A stretch of 8,063 nt of DNA from Bacteroidales bacterium. GTDB lineage: Bacteria > Bacteroidota > Bacteroidia > Bacteroidales > DTU049. The stretch is taken from positions 1-8,063 of the forward strand of contig JASEGF010000092.1 of the NCBI GenBank assembly GCA_030017935.1. The letters are read 5' to 3'. The first letter of the stretch is position 1; every line of letters begins with the position of its first letter. Positions 1 to 6,460 of the stretch are shown here, piece by piece. Made by a program: the position numbers and the translations under genes. The notes beneath the pieces are model-generated. The model worked only from the letters and a program-made list of their open reading frames with translations. It did no database searches and was not told the DNA's origin.

Positions 1-232
1 CACAATTTTTGCATTTATACATTTGTTGACCTTGCTGGTGGCCATTTTTTTTAATATGAATGCTTTTACAATTGGGGCATTGTGGAGAGACACTTTCAGC
101 TTTCAGATGTTGGTAATCAACTACGTCGTTGCCTTGGAGTTTCATTTTATTGTAGAGATTATTTAGGAATTCCAAATTTAGTTGTTTACCTTGTGAGAGG
201 TGTTCTTGAAGGTTTGAGACTATATTTTTCAT
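1..232 (-). CDS. Transposase N-terminus with zinc ribbon (partial, cut by window edge)
   Basis: Reading the minus strand from an ATG at 232 gives 77 complete codons running off the window at base 1, so the catalytic part is not visible. Residues 1-48 are polar and probably helical. They lead into a zinc ribbon with Cys52, Cys55, Cys74 and Cys77 (CX2C-X18-CX2C) and the pattern CPNCKS...KNG...G.QMYKCKNC. This pattern is typical of the DNA-binding N-terminus of IS1- or IS1595-like transposases, where the ribbon precedes an HTH and a DDE-type catalytic domain. The family is inferred from the ribbon alone. The roughly 50 residues before the ribbon are more than in IS1 InsA, where the ribbon is almost at the N-terminus. 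A TAnnTTTG promoter box lies 18 nt upstream of the start, which supports it. No insertion-sequence end could be placed with confidence. Whether the gene is intact cannot be judged here. Confidence 0.68.
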   Translation of the reverse strand, partial: MKNIVSNLQEHLSQGKQLNLEFLNNLYNKMKLQGNDVVDYQHLKAESVSPQCPNCKSIHIKKNGHQQGQQMYKCKNC

Positions 233-250
233 ATTTAAAAAATTTTGTTA

Positions 251-258
251 CAAAGATA
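251..258 (-). promoter_or_regulatory. Putative -7 promoter box (TATCTTTG) for the transposase gene
   Basis: Read on the minus strand this is TATCTTTG, an exact match to the Bacteroidota -7 consensus TAnnTTTG. It ends 18 nt before the transposase ATG, so the leader would be about 10-15 nt. No clear -33 TTG is seen; the -33 region instead falls inside the AT palindrome at 273-311. An 8-mer like this can occur by chance in AT-rich DNA. Confidence 0.45.
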
Positions 259-272
259 ATATATTTTAAAAA

Positions 273-311
273 TATAAGCATATAAATATTTTAAAATTTT
301 AAATGTTTATA
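273..311. repeat. Imperfect 39-bp AT palindrome upstream of the transposase gene
   Basis: The left end TATAAGCAT and right end ATGTTTATA are inverted copies with one mismatch, and the palindrome continues inward (TAAA...TTTA) with a few mismatches to a centre near AAAA. It covers the expected -33 region of the transposase promoter. It could therefore be an operator, part of an insertion-sequence end, or a hairpin that limits transcription entering the element. Base composition raises the chance of a coincidental palindrome, but the G/C-containing outer arms make pure chance less likely. Confidence 0.5.
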
Positions 312-314
312 TTT

Positions 315-350
315 CCCCACCCTCCCCCCCCTCTGGCCCCTAATACCCCC
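315..350 (-). other. G-tract cluster with G-quadruplex potential (minus strand)
   Basis: On the plus strand this stretch has C-runs at 315-318 (4), 320-322 (3), 324-331 (8), 337-340 (4) and 346-350 (5). The minus strand therefore carries five G-tracts separated by loops of 5, 5, 1 and 1 nt, which meets the usual four-tract G-quadruplex pattern. It stands out sharply in AT-rich DNA. It lies about 80 nt upstream of the transposase start and about 150 nt upstream of the acyltransferase start. The rest of 233-502 is AT-rich with no gene; the only other features I see there are the palindrome and promoter boxes listed separately. Confidence 0.6.
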
Positions 351-485
351 TTTGGTTCTTCTATATTTCCCTTTTTTACTCAACATTTTTTTAATTTAAA
401 TTATTTTCAACATATTTCCCTCTTTCGGTTAATAAATTTAAGTATTAATCATTAACATCTTGAATATTTATTAAAGATTTTATGA

Positions 486-493
486 TATATTTG
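486..493 (+). promoter_or_regulatory. Putative -7 promoter box (TATATTTG) for the acyltransferase gene
   Basis: TATATTTG matches TAnnTTTG exactly and ends only 9 nt before the ATG at 503. A possible -33 TTG lies at 460-462, giving a spacing of 23 nt, slightly longer than the usual 19-21. If this box is used, transcription would start within a few bases of the start codon and the mRNA would be nearly leaderless. Confidence 0.5.
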
Positions 494-502
494 CAATAAA
501 AA

Positions 503-1078
503 ATGAATTTTTTGTACAGGATAAAAGAATCTATATTCCATAGGTTATCAAAGAGTTTTAGACCTACTATGCTGACTCATTTTAAGCAAGATGGCAAATT
601 ATTAAAGGATGTTAGAATAAGTAATACAACTGTTATTAATGCTAAGAAAAATCTAAAATTAGGTGATAATATATTTATTGGTCATTATAATTTCATAGAA
701 GCTAGTAATGGAATCACTATTGAAGAAGGTTGTCAGATAACAAATTTCGTAACTATCACTACACATTCTAGTCATATTTCTATCCGTTTATATGGGTCAG
801 AATATGTAAAAAATCATGATCTCATTGGATACATTAAAGGATCTATACATATTGGTAAATATTCATTTATAGGGCCGCATAGTGTTATTATGCCTGGCAG
901 TAATATTGGAAAAGGGTGCATAGTATCCGCATATAGTTATGTGAAAGGTACATTCCCAGACTATGCTATCATCTCTGGCAATCCAGCAATAGTTGTGGGT
1001 GATACTAGAGAAATGGATAAAGAATTTTTAGAAAATTATCCACAATTAAAAACTTTTTATGATGCGTGGGCACAATAA
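503..1078 (+). CDS. Hexapeptide-repeat acyltransferase (left-handed beta-helix family)
   Basis: This 191-residue protein resembles WbbJ/LacA-type O-acetyltransferases, which transfer an acyl group, usually acetyl from acetyl-CoA, to a sugar or other small acceptor, as trimers in the cytoplasm. Irregular hexapeptide coils run through about residues 40-80 (..ISNTTVIN..LGDNIFIG..GITIEEG) and 112-161 (GSIHIGKYSFIGPHSVIMPG, then IGKGCIVSAYSYVKG and ISGNPA). The closing GNPA turn is characteristic of the family. A loop at about 86-111 interrupts the coils and holds His88 and His91, candidates for the catalytic base. The acceptor cannot be predicted. The roughly 22 residues before Met23 are basic and outside the repeats. 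The ATG at 503 is preferred because a promoter box sits just upstream, but Met23 (base 569) is a possible alternative start. Cell-surface polysaccharide decoration is a common role, but no other glycan genes are present here. Confidence 0.85.
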   Translation: MNFLYRIKESIFHRLSKSFRPTMLTHFKQDGKLLKDVRISNTTVINAKKNLKLGDNIFIGHYNFIEASNGITIEEGCQITNFVTITTHSSHISIRLYGSEYVKNHDLIGYIKGSIHIGKYSFIGPHSVIMPGSNIGKGCIVSAYSYVKGTFPDYAIISGNPAIVVGDTREMDKEFLENYPQLKTFYDAWAQ

Positions 1079-1112
1079 TGTAGCTTGCAATCTTTATAAA
1101 GAATTTTTGGAT

Positions 1113-1142
1113 TAATATATTTGTTTTGCAATAAATATATTA
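1113..1142. terminator. AT-only inverted repeat between convergent genes, possible bidirectional terminator
   Basis: TAATATATTT (1113-1122) and AAATATATTA (1133-1142) form a perfect 10-bp inverted repeat around a 10-nt loop. It is central in the 87-nt gap between the acyltransferase stop and the metK stop, where a terminator serving both strands would be expected. The stem has no G or C, so the hairpin would be weak, and there is no classic GC stem with a T-run. Confidence 0.4.
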
Positions 1143-1165
1143 TGTGAAATTCAGTTTTGGATTTA

Positions 1166-2461
1166 TTATAGATTAAAATTATTTTTTATCAGATCTACAC
1201 TGTCAAGCTTTTCCCAAGGGAAAAAAGTTATCTTTTTATAATATTTTGTTTGTCCATCGACAATTCTTTTTTGGGCATCTTTATGTAGTTCACTTACTTC
1301 TATTTCTTTTTCATAAACATCTCTGCCGAAATGTCCATATGATGCAGTAGGTAGATATATAGGATTTGTCAATGCAAATTTTTTGATAATGCCATAAGGT
1401 GAAAGATCAAACATATGTAATAGTTTATCTGCTATTTCTCTATCGCTCATTGGCACTTTAGCAGTTCCATAAGTATTTACATAAAGAGAAATTGGTTGAG
1501 CTATGCCAATAGCATAAGATATTTGCAATAACATTTTATCTGCTAATCCTGCAGCTACAGCATTTTTAGCAATATAACGTAGAGCATATGTAGCAGAGCG
1601 ATCTACTTTAGAAGGATCTTTACCGCTGAAAGAACCACCACCGTGAGCACCGTGTCCACCATAAGTATCTACAATGATTTTACGTCCTGTCAATCCAGTA
1701 TCTCCATGAGGTCCGCCTATAGTGAATTTACCTGTTGGATTTATTAATAGTCTGATATCATTTTGATCAAAAAGTTTTCTAACTTCTTCTGGTACTACAT
1801 GAGATGCTTTTACTCTTGGGATGAGATATTGTCTAATGTCTTGTTCTATAGATTTTTGCATCTCTTCGGAGGTTTCCCAGATATCATCATGTTGAGTAGA
1901 TATTACTATAGTATTTATTTTTGAAGGAATATTATTATCGTCATATTCTAATGTTACTTGCGATTTGCTATCTGGTCCCAAATATTGCATTACTTTTCCT
2001 TCTTTTCTGATATTAGCTAACTCTTGTAATATTATGTGTGCTATCTCAATGGACATAGGCATGTAATTTTTCATCTCATTACAAGCATAACCAAACATCA
2101 TACCTTGATCACCAGCTCCTTGCTCCTCAAGTTTCTGTCTAATAACGCCTAGTCTAATATCAGGAGATTGCTCATGTAGTGTAGATATGACAGCACAAGA
2201 ATTGTACTCAAAAGAATATGTACTTTTTGTATAACCTATTTTTTTAATAATTTCTCTAGCTAGCTTATGATGATCTATCCAAGCATTAGTAGTTACTTCA
2301 CCAGAAATAATAACTAAACCAGTAGTTACTAATATTTCACAAGCTACTTTTGACTCTGGATCTTGCCTTAGAAATTCATCTAACAATGCATCGCTAATCT
2401 GATCTGCTATTTTATCAGGATGTCCTTCTGATACACTCTCTGAAGTAAATAAGTATGACAT
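1166..2461 (-). CDS. metK: S-adenosylmethionine synthetase (methionine adenosyltransferase)
   Basis: MetK makes S-adenosylmethionine from methionine and ATP, releasing phosphate and pyrophosphate; it is a cytoplasmic tetramer needing Mg2+ and K+. All landmarks are present: the N-terminal SEGHPDKIADQISDALLD segment (residues 11-28, with His14, Asp16 and Lys17), GAGDQG (115-120), KSQV near 166, the GLTGRKIIVDTYGG segment (256-269), and GGGSFSGKDPSKVDRS (274-289). The 431 residues compare with 384 in E. coli. The extra length is mainly a segment at about 381-412 between GHFGR and FPWEK, as I recall for Bacteroidota homologues. The start at 2461 fits the family N-terminus (MSYLFTSESVSEGHP). The gene converges on the acyltransferase and diverges from the helicase gene. 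A -7 box 25 nt upstream leaves too short a leader for a SAM riboswitch. No key residue is missing, so the gene looks functional. Confidence 0.98.
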   Translation of the reverse strand: MSYLFTSESVSEGHPDKIADQISDALLDEFLRQDPESKVACEILVTTGLVIISGEVTTNAWIDHHKLAREIIKKIGYTKSTYSFEYNSCAVISTLHEQSPDIRLGVIRQKLEEQGAGDQGMMFGYACNEMKNYMPMSIEIAHIILQELANIRKEGKVMQYLGPDSKSQVTLEYDDNNIPSKINTIVISTQHDDIWETSEEMQKSIEQDIRQYLIPRVKASHVVPEEVRKLFDQNDIRLLINPTGKFTIGGPHGDTGLTGRKIIVDTYGGHGAHGGGSFSGKDPSKVDRSATYALRYIAKNAVAAGLADKMLLQISYAIGIAQPISLYVNTYGTAKVPMSDREIADKLLHMFDLSPYGIIKKFALTNPIYLPTASYGHFGRDVYEKEIEVSELHKDAQKRIVDGQTKYYKKITFFPWEKLDSVDLIKNNFNL

Positions 2462-2486
2462 ATTTTTAATTTTTTATTAATAATTG

Positions 2487-2494
2487 CAAAATTA
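2487..2494 (-). promoter_or_regulatory. Putative -7 promoter box (TAATTTTG) for metK
   Basis: The minus strand reads TAATTTTG, an exact TAnnTTTG match, followed by CAA. It lies 25 nt before the metK ATG, so the leader would be about 18-20 nt. The same 8-mer precedes the PLP-enzyme gene and the tRNA. No convincing -33 TTG is seen. Confidence 0.55.
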
Positions 2495-2514
2495 AATATT
2501 TTTTTACTATAAAA

Positions 2515-2734
2515 GATGAGGGAGTTATTGGTGAGAAGTTGAGAAGTTTAAGGGTTTATAAGTTGATGGTGAGACGAGGTGACGAGGTGACTGGGAGACG
2601 TGGAGACGAGGTGATTGGGGTGACTGGGAGAATAGGTAATGAATGATAAGTGATAAATGATAAGTTGATTAGTTGATTAGTTGATAAGTGTTAGTTTAAG
2701 CAATATATTAAACTATATTTAACTATATTTAAAC
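2515..2734 (+). repeat. Composite intergenic repeat, copy 1 (G-rich minisatellite, heptamers, AT palindrome)
   Basis: This occupies much of the 436-nt gap between the divergent metK and helicase genes. Only six C occur in 2515-2700. The first module (to about 2640) holds degenerate purine-rich repeats: GACGAGGTGA at 2573, 2581 and 2605, and TGACTGGGAGA at 2588 and 2621. The second has three contiguous RTGATAA heptamers (2643-2663), then AGTTGATT twice plus a variant AGTTGATA (2663-2686). The third is an AT segment beginning GTTTAAGC at 2694. The same modules in the same order and orientation recur at 7591-7730. No sustained open frame is seen. The rest of the gap, 2735-2897, is AT-rich; I see no gene and no clear TAnnTTTG box for the helicase there. 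Confidence 0.75.
2694..2734. repeat. AT palindrome and 10-bp direct repeat closing composite copy 1
   Basis: GTTTAA (2694-2699) is inverted as TTAAAC at 2708-2713 and again at 2729-2734. Between these lie two tandem copies of AACTATATTT (2711-2720 and 2721-2730). The opening GTTTAAGC followed by ATATTAAAC is shared with the palindrome at 7701-7730. Confidence 0.6.
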
Positions 2735-2897
2735 TAATATTTTGAGTTGTTTATAGAAAATAATAGTCTATTAAGCGAGTATATGGGAATCTGTAGTTCT
2801 TACATTTTTTACTCTAAATTTATAATCATTGTACGAAATTATATCTCTATTTTTAAAAAATTATTATTAATTTTATTTTTTTAAAAACTTAATTTTA

Positions 2898-5800
2898 ATG
2901 AAGAGTGATAAATATACTGCTCAGCTAATCGAAGATATCGAAAAAAATATCATTAAAACCATTAATGTGGCTCAAAATAAGAAATTTTATAATATCGATG
3001 AAATAATTGATTCTTTACCAACTATTTTTGCAGAGAATCATATTCTACAGGAAGCATTTTTTCAATACGAAGATTTAAAAAATAAATTCTACCAAACGGG
3101 ATTATTAGATCCCGATGATTTACTAAAGCTAAAAAATCAATTTCAAGTAATCATTGACAATATACGAGCAGGTGCATCACAGCAATCATATTTATATTCA
3201 ATGATAAATCCGACACTCGATAATTCTATCCCTCATATTGTGCGTAAGCCTTTTACTAATTACCAGAATTTGTGTCATTTGAGAGGAATTATCAAAAATA
3301 TTATTTATGAGGACGAAAAAATAATTTTAACTTTACAAACTATTAGTTCAGATGGACTGTTTATTGATGAGATAGTTTTGTATTTATTTGATCATAGTAA
3401 AAATAATTTATTATATCCAGATCTTACCAAATATGCACCGATACTAGAAATTGGTCAAGATATTCTCATACAAAATTGTACTTTTCTGAAAGGTAATGAA
3501 TATTATTCTACTGCTGATACACTAATAGTTTTATATCCAGACTATATCGTAGATGTGAGGGATGTAAGTGATGTACATATTTTCAATAATTCATATCCAC
3601 ATTTTATCAAGTTAGTTCCTATCTATTCTATCATTAGAACCTTCGTAAATATTGATAATCCTCAGAAAATACAAAGCATTCTCATTGGTAACATTTTAGG
3701 AGAAATTTTTGATGTATATATAGCTAATGATAAAGTTTCTGAATCTAATTTGCTAGAAGCCTACAAAGATTTCATTGGTAAAAATATTTTTGAATTATTA
3801 TTTTGGTATAATAATTCTGAAGGTGTAAATATAGATTTTCTGATAGATATAATCAAAAAAGAATATTTATCAGGACTAGAGCTGATGTTACCAAGCATCA
3901 AAAGGGATAAAAGTTCTATATTGTATTTAGAGCCCTTTTATATCAGTCATATTTATGGATTACAAGGCAGAATGGATGCATTAGCATTTACTGAGAAAGG
4001 CAATAGTGCTAATATTTACGAGTTGAAATCTCACAAACCCAAGAATAAAAGTTATTTATATACCAAATCTCATGATGCTCAATTGATATGCTATTATTTA
4101 CTATTTCGTAGCACTTATCCAGACAAAAAATTATTTTATAAAATGGCTTATCCTGGAGCAGAGGAGCATCATTTACGTAGCATTACTTTTGGTGATAATG
4201 CCGAAGAGCGTCAGCTAATGTTAATACAAGAGGTACTTTTTGCTCGTAATAATATTGTGAAAAATCATATAGATTATGCTAATGGTGATTTCTCATCACT
4301 CATTAATTGTTTACCCAAAGATTCTAATGATTCTACACCACTTACTATTTCTATTTTTAGCAAAAATGAAACCAAACTAAGTGATTCTCAAACATTTATG
4401 TATAATGACATAGAGCTGTTACATAAATCTATAAATAAAATTGCTAATAATAAATTGTTAAATGCATATTTCTGGGGCAATGTACGCTTCATCTATCGAG
4501 AACTTCTGTGCGCTAAAATAGGAAATCCTGATGTTTATGATGCTTGGGAAAGTTTAATAAAAGAATCTCAATGGGGCTATGCTAATATTTGGAAAAAATC
4601 TCTTAATAAAAAATTTAATCAGTTTGAAGTATTAGGTCCATTGACGTTTAATTCTTTTACTGATGATAATCATTTAATATTTTCATTAGATAATAAAGAC
4701 GCATCTATTTCTAGACTTAGAGAAGAAGATATTATAATTTTGTATCCATATAATTCTGAAAATCATAATCCTTTAACTCAACAGTTATTGAAAGGTTATA
4801 TCGTGAGAATGAATGAAAGTGAAGTAGAGCTGAGTATCGCAAATAAATATATTCCCCATAAAATATTTACTAATAAATCTAAATGGATAGCTGAGGCAGA
4901 TAGATGGTTTCATAACTATAATTATGGTCTTCGCAATTTGTTTTATCTGATATTCAATGAGGATGAACATTTTGCAGATTTATTTCTAGGACTGCAAAAG
5001 CCTACCTTCGAAGATAACAATTCAAAAATTTGTCAATTAGATGGATTGGATAGCTCTCAAAATCTAGCCGTACAGCAAGCTATAAATGCTAAAAATTATT
5101 TTCTAATTCAAGGACCTCCAGGCACTGGTAAAACTGCTAAAACTCTCACTGCTATTGCCAAAAATCTATTTCTTGCTGAAGAGAAAACTCTAATCGTAGC
5201 TTATACTCGTAGAGCAGTAGATGAGATTTGTTATAATCTCGATAACCAATCTATCCCCTACATATTGCTCAATAAAGATTTAGTGAAAAATCAATTAGAA
5301 TCTGCTAAAGACATAGATCAACTTAATAATATTTTGCCCGAGCTAAATAATGTTTTAAATGAAAATAAAATATTCGTTGCTACTCTATCATTCATTAATT
5401 CTCATATTACTATACTAGATGCTATCAAACCAGAAACACTAATAGTAGATGAAGCTACTCAAATATTAGAATATGAGCTGGCAGCAGTTTTGTCTAAAAC
5501 AAAAAGATGGATACTCATAGGTGATGAAAATCAGTTGCCTGCTGTTGTTTTGCAAAAAGATAAATCTCAAAAAGCAGATTTATCTTTTGACTGTAAATAT
5601 GTTAATTATAATCAATGTCCCTTATCAGACAGTGGAGATAAATGTTCTAATAATGTAAATGGTAAATGTAACTCTATGGATATACTAAAACAAATACACT
5701 TTGATGATTTCAGTGAACCATTGTTTACAAGATTAAAAAAGAATGCTATAAATAAAGGATGGGATGAGTGCTATTGTATGTTAAAGTATCATCATAGGAT

Positions 5801-6407
5801 GCACGACGATATTGCTACATATGTAAACGAACTTTTTTATGATAAAAAATTAATTAGTGCTACTGAAAGACAAAAATTACCATTACCTAAAGCTTTTAAA
5901 TTGCCATTTAGCATAGATCATGGCACAGAGCATATTGATAGAGTTATGTTCATTTCTACTCCGATAGATATGTCTTCATTCTATTCTCCTACAAATAAAT
6001 ATGAAGCCCAAATCGTCGTAGAACTTATTAAATCCTTAAAAAGTCAATTTGTTAATTATTCTATCGGGGTCATAACTCCATATAGATCGCAGATAGCATT
6101 GATTAAATCTATGCTTAATCCTCTTATTAATGACATAACTATAGACACAGTAGAGAGATATCAAGGCTCTGAACGTGATATTATCATTTACTCTTTTGCC
6201 ATTAATAACATGGAATATTTAGATTTATCACAATCTATGAATGCAGAAAATAGCGTAGATAGAAAGCTGAATGTTTCTCTCACTAGGGCTAGAGAATTAT
6301 TATTTTTAGTTGGTAATGTAGATATTTTGAGTTCACATCCTTTTATCAATCATATAATTAATGACTTACAAAGTAAAGGAGCAGTTATAAATAGTCAAAC
6401 ATTATAA
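2898..6407 (+). CDS. RecB/Dna2-type nuclease fused to superfamily 1 helicase
   Basis: This 1169-residue protein probably unwinds and cuts DNA during repair or replication, in the cytoplasm. Residues 1-340 are poorly characterised, with a possible OB-like beta region near 110-210. A PD-(D/E)XK nuclease follows: GRMDAL with Asp360, ELK with Glu375 and Lys377, and the QxxxY motif Gln395-Tyr399. A beta-rich linker (about 560-700) resembles the Dna2/Upf1 barrel. Helicase motifs are Walker A GPPGTGKT (739-746, Lys745), DEAT (851-854), GDENQLP (875-881), YHHRMH (964-969), ERYQGSERD (1086-1094) and NVSLTRAR (1125-1132). All catalytic residues appear intact. The cysteines that bind the 4Fe-4S cluster in Dna2 and Cas4 nucleases are not evident. 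An insertion with Cys899, Cys907, Cys916 and Cys924 is unusual. The ATG at 2898 follows a long AT-rich stretch and no better start is seen. No CRISPR or defence genes are adjacent, so a general DNA-metabolism role is preferred. Confidence 0.88.
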   Translation: MKSDKYTAQLIEDIEKNIIKTINVAQNKKFYNIDEIIDSLPTIFAENHILQEAFFQYEDLKNKFYQTGLLDPDDLLKLKNQFQVIIDNIRAGASQQSYLYSMINPTLDNSIPHIVRKPFTNYQNLCHLRGIIKNIIYEDEKIILTLQTISSDGLFIDEIVLYLFDHSKNNLLYPDLTKYAPILEIGQDILIQNCTFLKGNEYYSTADTLIVLYPDYIVDVRDVSDVHIFNNSYPHFIKLVPIYSIIRTFVNIDNPQKIQSILIGNILGEIFDVYIANDKVSESNLLEAYKDFIGKNIFELLFWYNNSEGVNIDFLIDIIKKEYLSGLELMLPSIKRDKSSILYLEPFYISHIYGLQGRMDALAFTEKGNSANIYELKSHKPKNKSYLYTKSHDAQLICYYLLFRSTYPDKKLFYKMAYPGAEEHHLRSITFGDNAEERQLMLIQEVLFARNNIVKNHIDYANGDFSSLINCLPKDSNDSTPLTISIFSKNETKLSDSQTFMYNDIELLHKSINKIANNKLLNAYFWGNVRFIYRELLCAKIGNPDVYDAWESLIKESQWGYANIWKKSLNKKFNQFEVLGPLTFNSFTDDNHLIFSLDNKDASISRLREEDIIILYPYNSENHNPLTQQLLKGYIVRMNESEVELSIANKYIPHKIFTNKSKWIAEADRWFHNYNYGLRNLFYLIFNEDEHFADLFLGLQKPTFEDNNSKICQLDGLDSSQNLAVQQAINAKNYFLIQGPPGTGKTAKTLTAIAKNLFLAEEKTLIVAYTRRAVDEICYNLDNQSIPYILLNKDLVKNQLESAKDIDQLNNILPELNNVLNENKIFVATLSFINSHITILDAIKPETLIVDEATQILEYELAAVLSKTKRWILIGDENQLPAVVLQKDKSQKADLSFDCKYVNYNQCPLSDSGDKCSNNVNGKCNSMDILKQIHFDDFSEPLFTRLKKNAINKGWDECYCMLKYHHRMHDDIATYVNELFYDKKLISATERQKLPLPKAFKLPFSIDHGTEHIDRVMFISTPIDMSSFYSPTNKYEAQIVVELIKSLKSQFVNYSIGVITPYRSQIALIKSMLNPLINDITIDTVERYQGSERDIIIYSFAINNMEYLDLSQSMNAENSVDRKLNVSLTRARELLFLVGNVDILSSHPFINHIINDLQSKGAVINSQTL

Positions 6408-6420
6408 AAATAGAATTATT

Positions 6421-6428
6421 TAATTTTG
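6421..6428 (+). promoter_or_regulatory. Putative -7 promoter box (TAATTTTG) for the PLP-enzyme gene
   Basis: TAATTTTG lies in the 53-nt gap after the helicase stop and 32 nt before the ATG at 6461, giving a predicted leader of about 25 nt. It suggests the downstream gene can be transcribed independently of the helicase gene. No clear -33 TTG accompanies it. Confidence 0.45.
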
Positions 6429-6460
6429 AATTCCAAAGTAATTGATGAAACCCCTTAAAG

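Noticed and set aside
82..285. 67-codon plus-strand open frame
   Set aside because: It lies opposite the transposase zinc-ribbon frame, shows no recognisable protein pattern, and continues into AT-rich non-coding sequence.
2462..2520. SAM riboswitch upstream of metK
   Set aside because: The -7 box is 25 nt from the ATG, leaving a leader too short for any known SAM riboswitch, and no conserved hairpin pattern is visible. Upstream sequence is the G-rich repeat.
2641..2690. CRISPR array
   Set aside because: The repeats are 7-8 bp contiguous tandem units without unique spacers, so this is a minisatellite, not a CRISPR.
4785..4970. 61-codon minus-strand open frame
   Set aside because: It is entirely inside the helicase gene on the opposite strand, with no domain and no promoter-like signal of its own that I noticed.
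2898..6407. CRISPR or phage-defence component because of the Cas4-like nuclease and helicase
   Set aside because: No cas genes, arrays or other defence genes are in the window, and such nuclease-helicases also occur as general DNA-metabolism enzymes. Standalone defence cannot be excluded but is not supported.
6408..6460. Intrinsic terminator after the helicase gene
   Set aside because: No stem with a T-run is visible in the 53-nt gap.
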